From Apteryx mantelli (lineage: Eukaryota; Chordata; Aves; Apterygiformes; Apterygidae), in assembly GCF_036417845.1 (NCBI RefSeq), contig NC_089994.1, positions 17,750,001 to 17,814,000 of the forward strand: a stretch of DNA of 64,000 nt. Direction: 5' to 3'. This document shows positions 25,564 through 64,000 of this stretch, piece by piece. The translations under genes were made by a program, and so were the position numbers. The notes under the pieces are model-generated. The model ran no database searches. It was not told where the DNA came from and saw nothing but the letters and a program-made list of their open reading frames with translations. The number at the start of each line of letters is the position of its first letter. The stretch's first letter is position 1.

Positions 25564-28500
25564 GGGCTGGCCGGGGGAGCGCGGCGGGGGCTCGGGGCTG
25601 GCGCAGCTCCGCCGTGCGGGTCCCGGGGCGGGCGGCCGCTTCGGCGCGGTGTTTCCCACCCGGGTGGAGCCGGGGCCGCGCGTGTCCTTGCGGCGCCCGG
25701 GGCCCGGCGGTGCAGCGAGCTGTTGCTAAGCAGCTTCTCCGGTGCCGGCATCGCCGCGGTTGCAACGCCGCCGCTGCGTTCAACGGTGTAGTGCGGGCTG
25801 GCGCCGCTGTTGCCTTGCTGGGGATGCCAAGAGCCAGCAGCCGCGGAGAAGCAATGCAAACCGAGAAGCGGTGGTTGTTGTTGTTGTTGATTTTTTGCCC
25901 GCAATTAATCATGGGGAGTAAATCCTCCTGACGGGCTCAGGGCAGCGCTTGGGTTGCGAAGGAGCTGTCTGGAGAAATGTCACCGTGCTGCTTAAATAAA
26001 ATGGACTGTGCGCTGCTGCCGTTGGATGTGCCGTTGTCTAGAGAGTGACGGGAGGCCGGGAATCAAGGGGGAGGGGGAAAGCAGGCATTTTTCAGCACAT
26101 TATGTGAATTCACAGGGAGCAGAGGCATCAGCCGAGTCACAGCTGTCGCGAGGGCTCGCGGCCCTGCTGCTCTGGGGGAGCTGGAGGGGCGCGTGGGGCC
26201 GCGGCGTTCGGGGGAGCGTGGCTGTGCTCCGGGCCCGGAGACCCCATCGGGGCGGGCGTGTGCCGGGTTTTTAGTCGGCGCCTTTTCTCTGGGTTTAGGA
26301 AGCGGCTGGTGGTGCACAGCAAGGGGTCGATCCCGTCGGACATAGGGGCAGCCAGCAAGGATGCTGCTTTGTGTTTCCCGTGGGCCTGCAGTCTGTGGGT
26401 CACTCTCACCCGTGGGCTGCAGGTGTCAGCATCGTTTATCTGCAGGCCACGTTTGACCTTAATTAGCCAACTAATGCTGAGCTGGCCCATGAAATCGTGG
26501 GGCAGCGTTTCCCAGGGATTGGCATGGGGATGGAGGAGGAGATGGTTGTGGGTTGAGGGCTCCCTGTTCCTGGGGGCTTTCCTGAAAGCTGAACTTCCTG
26601 GAGCCCTGGGCATGAGCGGGACAAGACTAACCCTGTGTCCCGCCGGAGGGGCGCGAGTCCCGCTCTCACGGCAGGGAAGGATACGGCCAGAGCTCTGCTC
26701 CTCCTGGTGCAGTGCTCATCGGTCTCCCAGCCCCTCCACCCTGGGCTGGGAAGCAGACGTCGATGGCGGAGAGCAGCATCTTTCCCGGGGCTGGAGCCGT
26801 GCGGCCGGCAGTTCGAGCCGGGTCTTTGCCTGGCTGGGGGGACTTTGGACCTGCCTCCCGCTTCCCCGTGCTGGAGCCGTCTGGGTGTCCGCAGGCGACT
26901 CCAGGCTGGCCACGTTCAGTCCACTGGTTGCACAGACATGTGCTGGCCAAGATGTCTCTCTTCTCTTTATTTATTTATTTTATTTTTTTTAAGAAAAGTC
27001 TTTAATGTGGGCTATTTCCTGAAGTGCGATCCATAAAGCAGCTTGTCCAGCTCTGCCCAAACTTTCTCAACTGCTTTGCATCCCAGATGAGACAGAGCAT
27101 GAATAATTTCGGGCCCTGGAGGACTTTGCAATTTGAGGCGGTTGCACTGAGAAGGACGTGGGGTGCGAGGCAGCCGGCGCCGTGCTGCCGTCGCGCGCTG
27201 GTCACGGGCCCCCGGCTCGGCTGCTCGGCCCCTCGCGAGCCCCTTCCTGCGGCACTGCTCCCTTCCGGGTCCCGTGACTCGGGTCTCCTGCTCTTGGCTG
27301 CCCAGGTCTCATGGCCATCGCTTCGGCTTTTGGTCTTTCCACCGCATGACTGGGGTGGCTTTGCCGAGGCGGGATTTTCGGACCCGATCGTTGTCACCCT
27401 GAAACGTGCGCCCCTGTGTCCCGGGGTGGGAGCTGGGGCACCCAGCCGGGTGACAGCGCGCTTAGACCGTGTTTTCCTTTCGGATCTCAAGCTCCACCGT
27501 ACAGCTGGGGATGCAAATCCTCCCACGTTCCCGAGCTGGCGTTGGAAACCCCGTTGGCCTGACGCGAGATGGTGTTTTGGATCCGTTTGAGCTTAAAAAG
27601 TCCTGTTTGGTGACGGCACCCAGCAGCAGCCTCCCCCTGGCATCCCGGCGGCGGGTCGGGCTCTCGGTTTGGGGTCTGGCTGCCGGCAACGAATAACAAA
27701 CCGCCACCGACACGCCGTTTGCCAGTGCGTTTCCACGAATGAATGGACTGGCTTTAAAACCTGCTCTTTCAAACCAGATTAATCGCATTAGGCTTTGTCA
27801 ATGCAAAAATTACCTCATCATTGGCACTGGCAGGTGGTGTAGAGCAGCAGACTTATTCAATATTTAAGAAAGCTGCATTGCAGAGCTGAGCAGGCTGGAG
27901 AAATAGGTTGCCTGTGTCAGTGTCTTTGCTGGTGGCGAAGATCTCTGCAGGCACTGTGAAGTGCGAAACGTCGAGCCCACCGCAAAAGCTTTGGCTATTG
28001 CGTCGGCAGTCTTTAAAATATTGAATTTTCTGTTTTTAACCCCGATAGAGTAGATTTCCAGACTGCTACGCCGGCGTTTCTGGCCAGCCCCGTGACGATC
28101 TCCCTTTGCAGGTGCCCCTGTGATGGTGGCAGTGCGGCGCATCCGCTGTGCGCGGTCGTTGTTCCCGGCCTCCTCCGGCGCTCGGGGTCCTGGCGGGTGT
28201 CTGTCCGTCCAGGGGACGGATGCTCCGGTGTGGGTTTGCAATCCAGGGCTCGTGGGGCTGGGCCACGGGGCTCCCGGTGGTTTCATTTCCCCACACTGTT
28301 CAGGGAGGCGGAAGGGACCCGAAATCCTGGAGGGGTGCAGGGAAAGGGGAATGAGCCAGCGAAGCCTTCGACGTGCCTGGCCGGGGGGATGAACACGCGC
28401 AGGCTCCATTCCCACGGGAAGCCGGGCGGAGGAAGTGGGTGGGATGCGCTCGGGCTGCAGGGCGGAGGTGCCAGCCCGCGTTTTCGCTCCCGAGCCCTGG

Positions 28501-31500
28501 AGCAGGGGACGTCTGCGCAGGGACGCCGGCTGCTCGGCGGCTCTCGGGGAGAGGCCGAGCGATTCCCGAGACTCGCGGTTCCTTTTCGTGACGGTCTGGT
28601 GAAGTTCGCGGGCTCTGTTGCGCCCCAGTAATGGAGCAGCGCGGCCGCAGTCACCCGCACCTTCCTCCGGGCCGGAAATCAAGACCCCGAGTCTTGGCTC
28701 TGCCCGGGACTCGCGATGCTTCTCGGGCTGCAGCCTGCCGCCTCCCTCTTCCCGACTTTCTCCACGTGCAAACCTAGGAACTGCTGTCCGGAGCGGAGTG
28801 CTTGGCCGGGAGATCACCCTGACTCTTCCCATCTAAGGAACCAGCAAACGCTGAAAGGTTTTCCCAAGGGGCGTCTGCAGGGTCTTCCTCTGCCGAAGAA
28901 GCCGAGAAATTAGGAGAGAGGCGGCAGGGCTGGCGGCGGCGCTGGAGGCAGGGCACGGCGGCGAGGGGCGCGCGGCAGGTCTGCGGGGCGAGCACCGGTC
29001 CCCGACGTCGCAGAGCCCGCGTGCGCCGCGGGGCCGGCCCCGGCCCCGTCCCGGAGGGCAGCGCTGCTCCTTGGAAAACGCCCCATCCGTCCTGCTGCCG
29101 TGGAAGATCTCGGCATCTTGGGAATGACTATTTCCATTTCATTAACTAAATGTTTCTGGCTGCCATCCGTCACGGCTTGGAATTTGATCTTCCAGGTGCT
29201 TTTGCTTGCGGGCAAAGCTTTGAGGGGGGCAAAGCCAGCAGGAGCCGTTTTGTTCTTCGCTGCGTGCTAAAAACGCGTCACGGAGCGTTAGGACAAGCAA
29301 GAGCAGTTGCTGGAAGCAGTGCAAAGCGGATCTTAAATCTATTATTTACAGGTGGCGAGAAAGGCCCGGGCGTTGCACCCGGCGGCTCTCGGGGCTCTCC
29401 TGCGTCGGCAGAGCGAGCCATCCCGGCCTCCCTGCCCCGAGAGGGAGCAGTTTTCCTCGCTGCCGGCTGAAACGTTGCTCATCTCTGTCCCCTCTTAGCT
29501 GGGAAAATCCAGGGGGTTTTGGCTGTCCTGTTGCTGGGCGTTACGTGGTGGGCGAGGAAGCCCCGGGAGCGGAAGCAGCCCCAGCTCCGAGGCTGGAGAG
29601 CCGGCTGCCGCTCCGCCACGGGCTTCCCGCGTGACCTTGGGCAAGTCCCTTCGCCCGGCGGCGCTGCCGTCCTCCCGGGGTCCCCTGTGAGTCAGCGCGG
29701 CGGAGGCTCACGAGTCGATTGGAGACCCGAGCAGCCGAGGATCGTGTAAGCGCGCCGCGTTAGGCGAAGCGCCGCGGAGGTAAATAGCCTGCCGGCTCAT
29801 CGCGGATTTTTAATTTACGGAGCCTTCTGGAACGGGGTCATCTTCATTAAATACGCGCGCGGTGTTGGACCCGGCGAGGCCCCGCTCCCACCTCCGCTTC
29901 GCGCCGCGGCCGTAAATCGCCGGCCGGAGTTGGCTGCTGCAGTGCAGATCCGGAGGCGGCTTTGGGGAGTTAGACGAACAAGTTGCTGGTTTAGCTGACC
30001 TTGTCAATCGGGTCCTTCTGCTCCGGCGAGAGAAGAATCGCTGTGCGAAACCAGCAGAGCGCTAATTACCCCGCGTGCTTCGCATTTTTTTTTTTTCCCC
30101 TGTTTGTTTTTTGAAGTTGCTGGTGCAACAGCAACGATCCTCAAATCTCTGCAAACTCCTCGGGGAGAGGCGTCAGGGCCCGACAGAAAAGCCCCGCAAT
30201 GCTGCGGAGCGGGAAGCAGGGCTCGGCGATTTCCTTTCTTCCCCCGCCTGGGAAAGCCACACGCTTTTCTCGCCTCTCGGAGTCTGTGCTTTCCGGGGGG
30301 CAGTTTTGCAAGCTCTGCTTTTCCAGGCTCTCCCTGGTGTGGCAGAGCAACCTGCTCCAGGTCCCTGTTTGAATTCTGGCGATAGCGGGAGTTTCTTTTC
30401 ACCCTTACAAAGGAGGTAGGCGAGAGGTGCCAGATGCATCCAAGCCCCGTGGGGCCGCGTGCCGCTCTGCAGGGCTGCCTGCATCCGGCGCGGCACCCCA
30501 GCCACCGCGGCCGTGCCGGTCCCGGGGCCGTCGCAGCGAGCGCGGCTCCCTCGGGATGATGGTGCAAGGTGCCGCGGGACGCGGCAGTGCCGTGGGCACG
30601 TCCTTGCACCGCGCCTGGGCTGCGCTTTGGTCCTCCCGGCTTGCTGGTTCCTCCTGGCTTGGTTCCTCCGGCCGTGCCCGGTGCCAGCAGCGGCTGGTGC
30701 CCCGCGACACGCTCCTATCGGGTTAAACCAACCTCGCGCCTCCCTCGACTGAGCTGGCCAGGAAAAAGCAGCGTAATTGCTTTTGCCCTTGCTCTGCTGG
30801 GAATTCGGGGCCGCCGCTGCGGAGCGGCAGCCTGCAGCCATTAATGCTGCCGGGAGCAATCCTGGCCACCGGCGAGGACCTGCTGTGGGATTGATGCTGC
30901 CGAGCCGTTGGCCGACCCTGCTCTGCTCTGCTCCACGCGGGAGGAGCCGGGGGGCTCGATGGTCCCGGCAGAGGCATGCGGCACGGCACCTGCACGAACG
31001 CAGGCATCGCTCCCGCGGCTCGCCTGAGCCGTCCTCGGCTTCTCCACGGTTTTAGCACCCGGCGCGAGGTTTAGGGAGAGGATCCGGTGGGCGAGAGGCG
31101 GTGAGACGCCGGCCGAGCCGGGCTCTTGGGGTTTGCTCTGCGGAGCGGCTTTGGCCCGCGTTCAGGCGTCGCGCAGGAATGGCCACCAGCTCTCCCCGGG
31201 TCGGTGCCGAATCCTCGTCAAGCTAACGGGGGGGCTGCGGGGGCCGGGCGGCACGCGGGAAGGGAGCCGTCCCGCCGCACGTGTCCGTCCTCACTGCTGG
31301 CGCTGTCCCTGCCGCCTCGGCCCGAGCGACCCGCGGCCCCTTCCCGGGCGAGGCGGGCGCTGGGGCCGTTTGCAGCCCGGGGTGCCCCCGTTTGCGGGGC
31401 AGTCGAGCGGGACGCAGGTGGGGGCGCGCCGGGTGCTGCCGGGTCCCGGCGGAGGGGTGTTTGCATTCGGCGCCCTCCTCGGCGAGCGGCTTCGGGGAGG

Positions 31501-32725
31501 TCAGCGGCACCGCTGCCTCTTGCACCCGGCTGGGCTCTGCAGCGGGGCGGGGGGGTTGCAGCTCCGCTGCAGCCAGGAAAAGGCAATTTGGATGCAGGCG
31601 CTGCGAGCGATGCGAGCAATGCAGGTATCTGCGCTGGCGGGCGCCCCGCGGCGGCACCGCTGCGGGGGAGACGGGCAGCGGGGGAGAAACCCTCCGCTGG
31701 GCGATACGCGAGAAACTTCTGCAAGCGGCACCGTCGGCCGGGGCGCGGGGGCCCTAGCGAGGGGCCGATCGCCTTCTCCTCGGTACCCTGCGCTCTCGTT
31801 AACGCCGCAGCAAAGCCCGTGGTGGACACGTTGCCTTTTCTCTTTCCTTTCCCTCCTGACGACTGCAAAGGGAGGTTCGGGCTGAGCCTCTCCGCTCGTG
31901 AGTGAGACGTTGCAGGTGGCGGGTTTCACCCCAAAAGGGGCGAAGGGAGGACCAGCCCGCTGCAGCGCGGAGCCTCCCGCTGCCGGTTTGCATCCGCCGC
32001 GGTTTCGCCGGCCGTTCCCGTTCCCGCGTGCCGAGTAGGGGCAGCGTGCAGAGGGGTGAAAAGCCCCAAATGCCGCAACAGAAAAGCAGAACAGGAGGCG
32101 GCAGCAGCTGGTGGATGGAGCCTGCGGCCTCGTCCCCCGGGAGCCGGCGTGTGCTGCGCTCTGGCAGATGCCATGGTCATCCCAGGAGGGCCGGGAGCTG
32201 CCGATGATGCCCCAGCTGCAGGGCCGGGGCCGGCAAACCTCGGCACTGGGAATAGGCGAGCGCTCGGGCTGCGGGGACGGAGCTGCAAAACCTGGAGCCG
32301 GCAGTTTGCTTCGTGATGAAAACCGCCAGCTTTGGCGGAACGAGGAGGCTTTGAACAGATCTCTCTCGATGAAGCTTTCGGAGACAAGTAGGCAGAAGAG
32401 CGTGTTTGGAGCCGGGCGCCACGTCCTCCTCCAGCATCGCTCAGTATTTCATTTTGGAAAGGCTCTAGCGAGCAAAAATGCAAAGGGAGAAGTTTTATTC
32501 CAAGGGAAATGTCACTGGCGGGGGGAGGATGGGGAGACGTGCTGCTTTCTGGAAAGTTTTCTACTTTGTAGATTTTTCTTTAAGACGGAAGCGTCAGCTT
32601 TCCTCCCAGCTCCGAAGCATCGTAATTACGGTGGGGTCGGGCGTCTCATTAATCACCCGCCGCCGTGCTGGGCGCCCCGCGGGAGCGCTGGCGTCGGCAG
32701 GCTGCTATGCCTCCCGCGCAGCCCC

Positions 32726-32748
32726 GCGGCGGCGGATAAAAGCCGCGG
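32726..32748 (+). promoter_or_regulatory. TATA-like box inside CCGCGG inverted repeat
   Basis: GGATAAAAGC (about 32734-32743) sits between two CCGCGG palindromes, 270 bp upstream of the acceptor of the first coding exon, in CpG-dense DNA. It could serve an alternative RPH3A promoter reading through into the ATG exon. No other core element is evident. Confidence 0.25.
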
Positions 32749-33009
32749 TGCCCCGCTCGGGCAGCCGTCCCCGCGCCGTCCCCGCGGCTCTGCCCCCTCC
32801 CTGGCTTTGCTTGCGGCGGAGTCAGGATGGCAAAAAACTCTGCTGCATCTCAGGGCTCGGTGGGAGAAGACCACGGATTCCTCCCCCCGTGCAAAAAATA
32901 GAGCCCTTCCTGGTGTGGTTTTTATTATTATTATTATTTTTTCCCTCCGTGCGTATGGGGTTCTCTTCCTCGGCCGGCGCGGGGGCTCACCGGCGCTGTC
33001 TCTCCCCAG

Positions 33010-33028
33010 GTGCCCTCGGCGGCCGGCG
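33010..33028 (+). other. RPH3A: RPH3A 5' UTR part of the first coding exon
   Basis: The 19 bases between a pyrimidine-rich acceptor (AG at 33008-33009) and the ATG at 33029. The acceptor implies at least one upstream non-coding exon. No upstream ATG lies in this piece. Confidence 0.7.
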
Positions 33029-60177
<27,149 letters not shown>

Positions 60178-63100
60178 AGGGAGCCACCGCCCAAACCTCC
60201 CCAAATGGCACATCCTCTGCCGATTCCCTGTAGATTTCTGATGTCTGTCTTCCAGTGCAGTCATGCCCTGTGCTACCCGCCTTTGATCCCAAGGCAGCAA
60301 TGCTGTTCTGTCTCCTCTCCAAGCATCCTCCCTGTTCCCTGCTCTCACCTCCAAGTGAAACCTAACATAGATCTTTTGTATTTGCCTCCTTTTTTTTTCT
60401 TTTTTTCCCCCCTCACTGAATTATCCTGGTGTGTAATTTTGTCAAGCAATAGTTACCCTTTGACAGTTTCATTCGTCTCTTCCTCAGTAGTCTCATGCAG
60501 GTCGTAATAGCATTGCCTTTCTGTTGTGTGTGTGACGGTATGTATTCTTGCGGTCTTCACTCATGTGGCTCATCCCATCATCACCAGCTCATTGCTCTTT
60601 TAACTTCTAACGGGATGCACGGTCAGTGGACCTACTGTGCTCTCATTTTAGTATGGGGGGGTTGAGTGTTGATGTCAGAGCACTGAACAGTTCTGTTTGT
60701 TTGATGCTGATACCTCAGTTGCAATAATGAAAAAGCTGTTTAGCTTTGATGTGGGTTATAAACATAACTTGGTATCTGCATTGTCATGGTTAGGCTAAAG
60801 CCTGTGTCACAGATGTAATCCTGCAAGTATTGCTTTGGCTTGTTTTCGAATCTGGTACGTTTGAATAATGTTGTGGTACATGCTTTTGAGTTTCTGCCGA
60901 GAAGATCCGCCGATAATACAGCATTCAAATAGATAACTATAAATAGGGAGCCACTCTGCGTGCTTGCAGAGAAACAAGAGATTTGAGTTGGTTCACATTT
61001 GTTTCCAGCTGCAGTTCATTTTAGATCTAGGAACATGCACACTCCATTAATATAGGAACACACCCATATTTAAAGCTTGTGACTACCTCCTCTTCACTTC
61101 ATAGCTACGTAGTAGTGAATAGATGAACTTTGAGGGCAGTTTGTTAGGCCCTCTTGAGACTATACTTTCCATTGCTGTCTGTGGTCGGTTTACCATACCA
61201 CATGCAGGAGGGAACTCGATGGAGAAGATATTTCCCACCAACTAGTTGATATGTTCAAGGATTATTGCTTTAAAATACTACAAATAATGAAATTAGCTGG
61301 TTAGAAGTCTTCCAACTTTGTTTTGTTTTGTTTTTTTGGCAAGTCTGCACAAGAACCATTGTCTTCAGTCTGTGCTTTAATTATTGTCTGGAGGTGTTTT
61401 ATTTGTTATTGATAAAAGGAGAGTCGAGAAGCTCTCATCTGATCTTTTTTGGTACCTTTCTGATTCATCTGTTGTCTCTGGACAACCTCAAGCATAGCAA
61501 TGTCAATATTAGCACAATAAGCACTACTGGAATATATTGTCGGTCAGCTACAAATTGAGCATGTTGTATGAAATCTAAACCCCAAACCCCTTTGGTTCAC
61601 GCTGTTGTCCCATGACTTCTCTTGCAGCTCGCTGCTCTAGTCTCTGCTGGTGTGGTATTGTGTGGTGTGTTCTGAATTCAGCTGTACCTCAGAGGGGGTT
61701 TTTAGAGTGGGTTTTGGGGGGGGGCGGGGGGATGGTTTATTTTCCTATTCTTGATCTCTCTCCCCCAGCCCCTACCCCCCAGCAGAATTCACTCTGACTA
61801 GTTATTTGCAATGAACAGCTTCACAAGGCTGTAACTGCCGCAGCTAGAGGGGGCTTTCTACCGCATGGAGGTTTGCACTGAGCTCTCCCGTATCGTGTAC
61901 CATGATGTGCTCTTCTGCTGAACAGCCTTTGCCTAGCACCTCTCCGGCACCGATCCCTTCCTTCACCTCCTTTTCTTTTTTTCTTTCTTCTTCTTTTTTT
62001 GTTTTTTTTAAGAGCCCTGTGACTGTGGGGGCAGTCTCTGAACATATAAGAGGTGCATCACTCACCTGAAAAAGCCTTGGCCGTTAAACGTCGCAAGGCT
62101 GCGGGCCCCATGCACGGTGTCTTTGAGCTGCTGTTTATGAAGTGCTCCTTGTCCTCTCAGGCAGTGCGATTCTCTTCTGCTTTTAGGACGTAGGTGTATA
62201 TTGTAACTGGGAGCGTTCACTCCTTTATTCATTTAACTGCCTACGGGATAAAATCTAGACGAGTATTTGTGTGCACACTCTCTCTTTCCCTCCCCACCGT
62301 TAGCTAATATAACGCTGTTTGTGGTGTTCTGATGAGAGCCATGGAGGCTTGCGGCCGTCCGGCCCCTTCTCTGCGTGCCGAGTGATGCAAATGCCCCAGA
62401 GCAGCAGCTCCCCAGCGTCTGCCACGGCGCAGGGCCTGCGCTCCCCGGCCGTGGAGGTGAGGGCTTTCCCCGCTGCATCCCGGCTGTGCGTTGCCAGTAT
62501 GTTGTCCGGCTCTCCACAAGGAGACACCCTTGGACCACGAATGCAGAGAGGAAACCTAAGTGTGCTCCCTGCATCCTTCCAGCCCAAGCTAGGGCAGCTC
62601 TTCCTTCATCCCAGACTGCTCCTCCTTGCTGTAGCACGGCCAGCTAGTTACTCATTCAAGAAACAGGACAGTTACAGAAAGCGGCTCGGGACCTGGTGCC
62701 CCTAAAAGCGTAATGGGAAAAGATGCTTTTAAAATGGTCTTATCTTCCTTTTGTGCGGTTCTCGACTCGGCACTAGTAAGTGTGACGTCCTGGAGGCCCA
62801 GAGCTGCTCTGTGCGTACAGTGGGCTGTGCAGAGGACCCGTATGAGCTGGCCTGGTTCTTCTGGACCGTTTCCTACGTGCATCTGGTGCCGCCTCGTGCT
62901 GGCAGTCCTGCTGGAGGACGCACGGCAGCTTGCTGAGACGGGTTGGTTGTAGGATGCTGCCATAATCCATTCCAGCACGGTGAACCTGGCCCAAACCTTT
63001 GCACGCTGCTCTCCTGTCTCTCCCTGGGTGGTGTTTAGACACGACACACTTCCGAGCTGTGATGGGGAGATGTTTGACTGGCGATGAAATTACCTTTAAA

Positions 63101-63419
63101 AAAAAAAAAATTCTAAGCAATTTCTTCGTTTATTCCACACACGCCAAGTCTCCTTTATGTGTGCAGAACAATTAAATCAAGGTTGCCTTTACCTGGGCAG
63201 CTTCTTCCCATGTCCTGTAGTGACATTCTCTGCTCAGTCTGCTTTCCTTTCAGCAAAATTGTACTCAAGTCATCTATTTGCACCCATAAAAATTAAAAAG
63301 TGCCACTTGCCGGTCCCACTGTCCGTATTGTGTAAATCACAGTCCTTGTCTCCATTTGCCACCCTCTTCTGAGTTTTTTTGATGGTAATTTCTGCCCTGA
63401 ACAACTTCCTTCCTTTGTA

Positions 63420-63425
63420 AATAAA
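63420..63425 (+). terminator. RPH3A: Proximal polyadenylation signal AATAAA
   Basis: Canonical AATAAA in sense orientation in the RPH3A 3' UTR, about 3.24 kb after the stop codon. Its downstream GT-rich element is weak. Confidence 0.45.
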
Positions 63426-63627
63426 GCATGCCCATATGGATTGGGAATGGTGCAAAAAAAAAAAAGCCTCCTCTACTGCTGTTTGCATTCAAACTTGCAT
63501 GCAGTGATTTTACAGCAAAATACCAGTTTACAAATATTAAGAGAAAAAAAGAAATGTTACACAAACTAGAAATACTCCAGTCTTCCGCTGCATGCAGCAC
63601 AACATCCTCTCTCTTTATGTGGTATCT

Positions 63628-63633
63628 AATAAA
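63628..63633 (+). terminator. RPH3A: Distal polyadenylation signal AATAAA
   Basis: Canonical AATAAA followed within 25 nt by an A-rich stretch and then GGAGTGTTTTTT, a typical downstream element. CpG content rises immediately after it, consistent with the end of the transcript. Confidence 0.6.
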
Positions 63634-63652
63634 GTGAGACTATTGTAAAAGA

Positions 63653-64000
63653 AAAAAAGAAAGTTTCTTGGAGTGTTTTTTCCCTGAGGGAGCACAAATG
63701 CCGGGATGCGCAGGCGCAGGCGGGCTGGCTTCTCAGCCGTGGAGGCTCGTGGTGCGCCGGGGAGCGCAGAACAGTTACGCTGGGTTAGAGGAGCTGAGGG
63801 GGCATCTGGCATGGCAAATGGCACTTGCTTCCTCCGCAGGGGGAGTAGGTCGGCGCATCTCGGAGGTAGGGTTTTATTTTTGCTTCCTTTCCCCCCGGTG
63901 AATAACAGGTCACGTGTTTTTTGTGAATAATCTGGGTTAAAATCCTAGGTGCACGGTGGGAATCAATCCTCTGCGCGCAGGTGAGAAATCACGGGGCTCA
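63653..64000. other. CpG-richer intergenic DNA after RPH3A
   Basis: After the distal poly(A) region the sequence becomes CpG-rich (GCGCAGGCGCAGGCGGG, GTGCGCCGGGGAGCGC). It is too short to assign. It could be the edge of a new CpG island belonging to a neighbouring gene. Confidence 0.35.

Larger units (their letters stand above)
23143..33009 (+). other. Putative RPH3A intron 1
   Basis: GC-rich, CpG-dense DNA with no coding signal I can support. It contains a TTA/TTTA microsatellite (23491-23524), AT-rich islands at about 24120-24370 and 27700-28070, a 23-bp tandem repeat (25495-25563), a TTTA-rich run (26956-26990), a TTA repeat (32920-32939) and a TATA-like motif in a palindrome near 32735. 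Confidence 0.4.
60178..63652 (+). other. RPH3A: RPH3A 3' UTR (about 3.5 kb)
   Basis: Unspliced-looking, moderately AT-rich, T-rich sequence after the stop codon, with no supported coding region. It ends about 20 nt after the distal AATAAA, where a T/G-rich element (GGAGTGTTTTTTCCC) follows. The 3' boundary is inferred, not observed. It holds short poly-T, poly-A and G-rich runs. Confidence 0.65.

Overview
This is a vertebrate genomic window, most likely from a bird, or failing that from another sauropsid such as a turtle or crocodilian. The reasons are multi-exon genes with GT-AG introns, very GC- and CpG-rich non-coding DNA like that of avian microchromosomes, few repeats, and one decayed relic that resembles a CR1 LINE. 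There are no prokaryotic genes, operons, CRISPR arrays or intact mobile elements. No previously undescribed multi-gene system was found.

Only one protein-coding gene can be supported: RPH3A (rabphilin-3A), the Rab3/Rab27 effector of synaptic and dense-core vesicles, on the + strand. I traced 20 coding exons from the ATG at 33029 to the TAA at 60177, with continuous reading frame across every junction. They encode about 688 residues in this order: N-terminal Rab-binding helix, FYVE-like zinc finger with all eight Zn cysteines, SGAWFF motif, proline-rich linker with an RRTNS phosphorylation motif, acidic run, C2A, C2B and the C-terminal tail. A CpG island at about 22.84-23.46 kb, ending in a strong splice donor, is the best candidate for the promoter and 5' non-coding exon. 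The 3' UTR runs from 60178 to about 63650, with AATAAA signals at 63420 and 63628.

Layout: 1-2.95 kb is moderately AT-rich non-coding DNA, possibly the end of an upstream gene's 3' UTR (AATAAA at 1036). From 3 to 22.8 kb the DNA is CpG-dense with no gene I can support, broken by short AT-rich islands that may be conserved regulatory elements; an RFX X-box palindrome lies at 3711. The putative first intron is 23.1-33.0 kb. Coding exons 1-11 (33.0-49.1 kb) lie in the CpG-dense block, and coding exons 12-20 plus the 3' UTR (50.5-63.65 kb) lie in ordinary, CpG-depleted DNA. From 63.65 kb to the end the DNA is CpG-rich again.

The most notable observations are a sharp compositional break inside RPH3A between the Rab-effector half and the C2 half; a 15-nt microexon with a tandem NAGNAG acceptor and a UGC next to the splice site; a GC-AG intron inside C2A; and an RFX/inverted-CCAAT cluster upstream. 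The many long open frames in the GC-rich block are by-products of stop-poor composition and are not annotated as genes.
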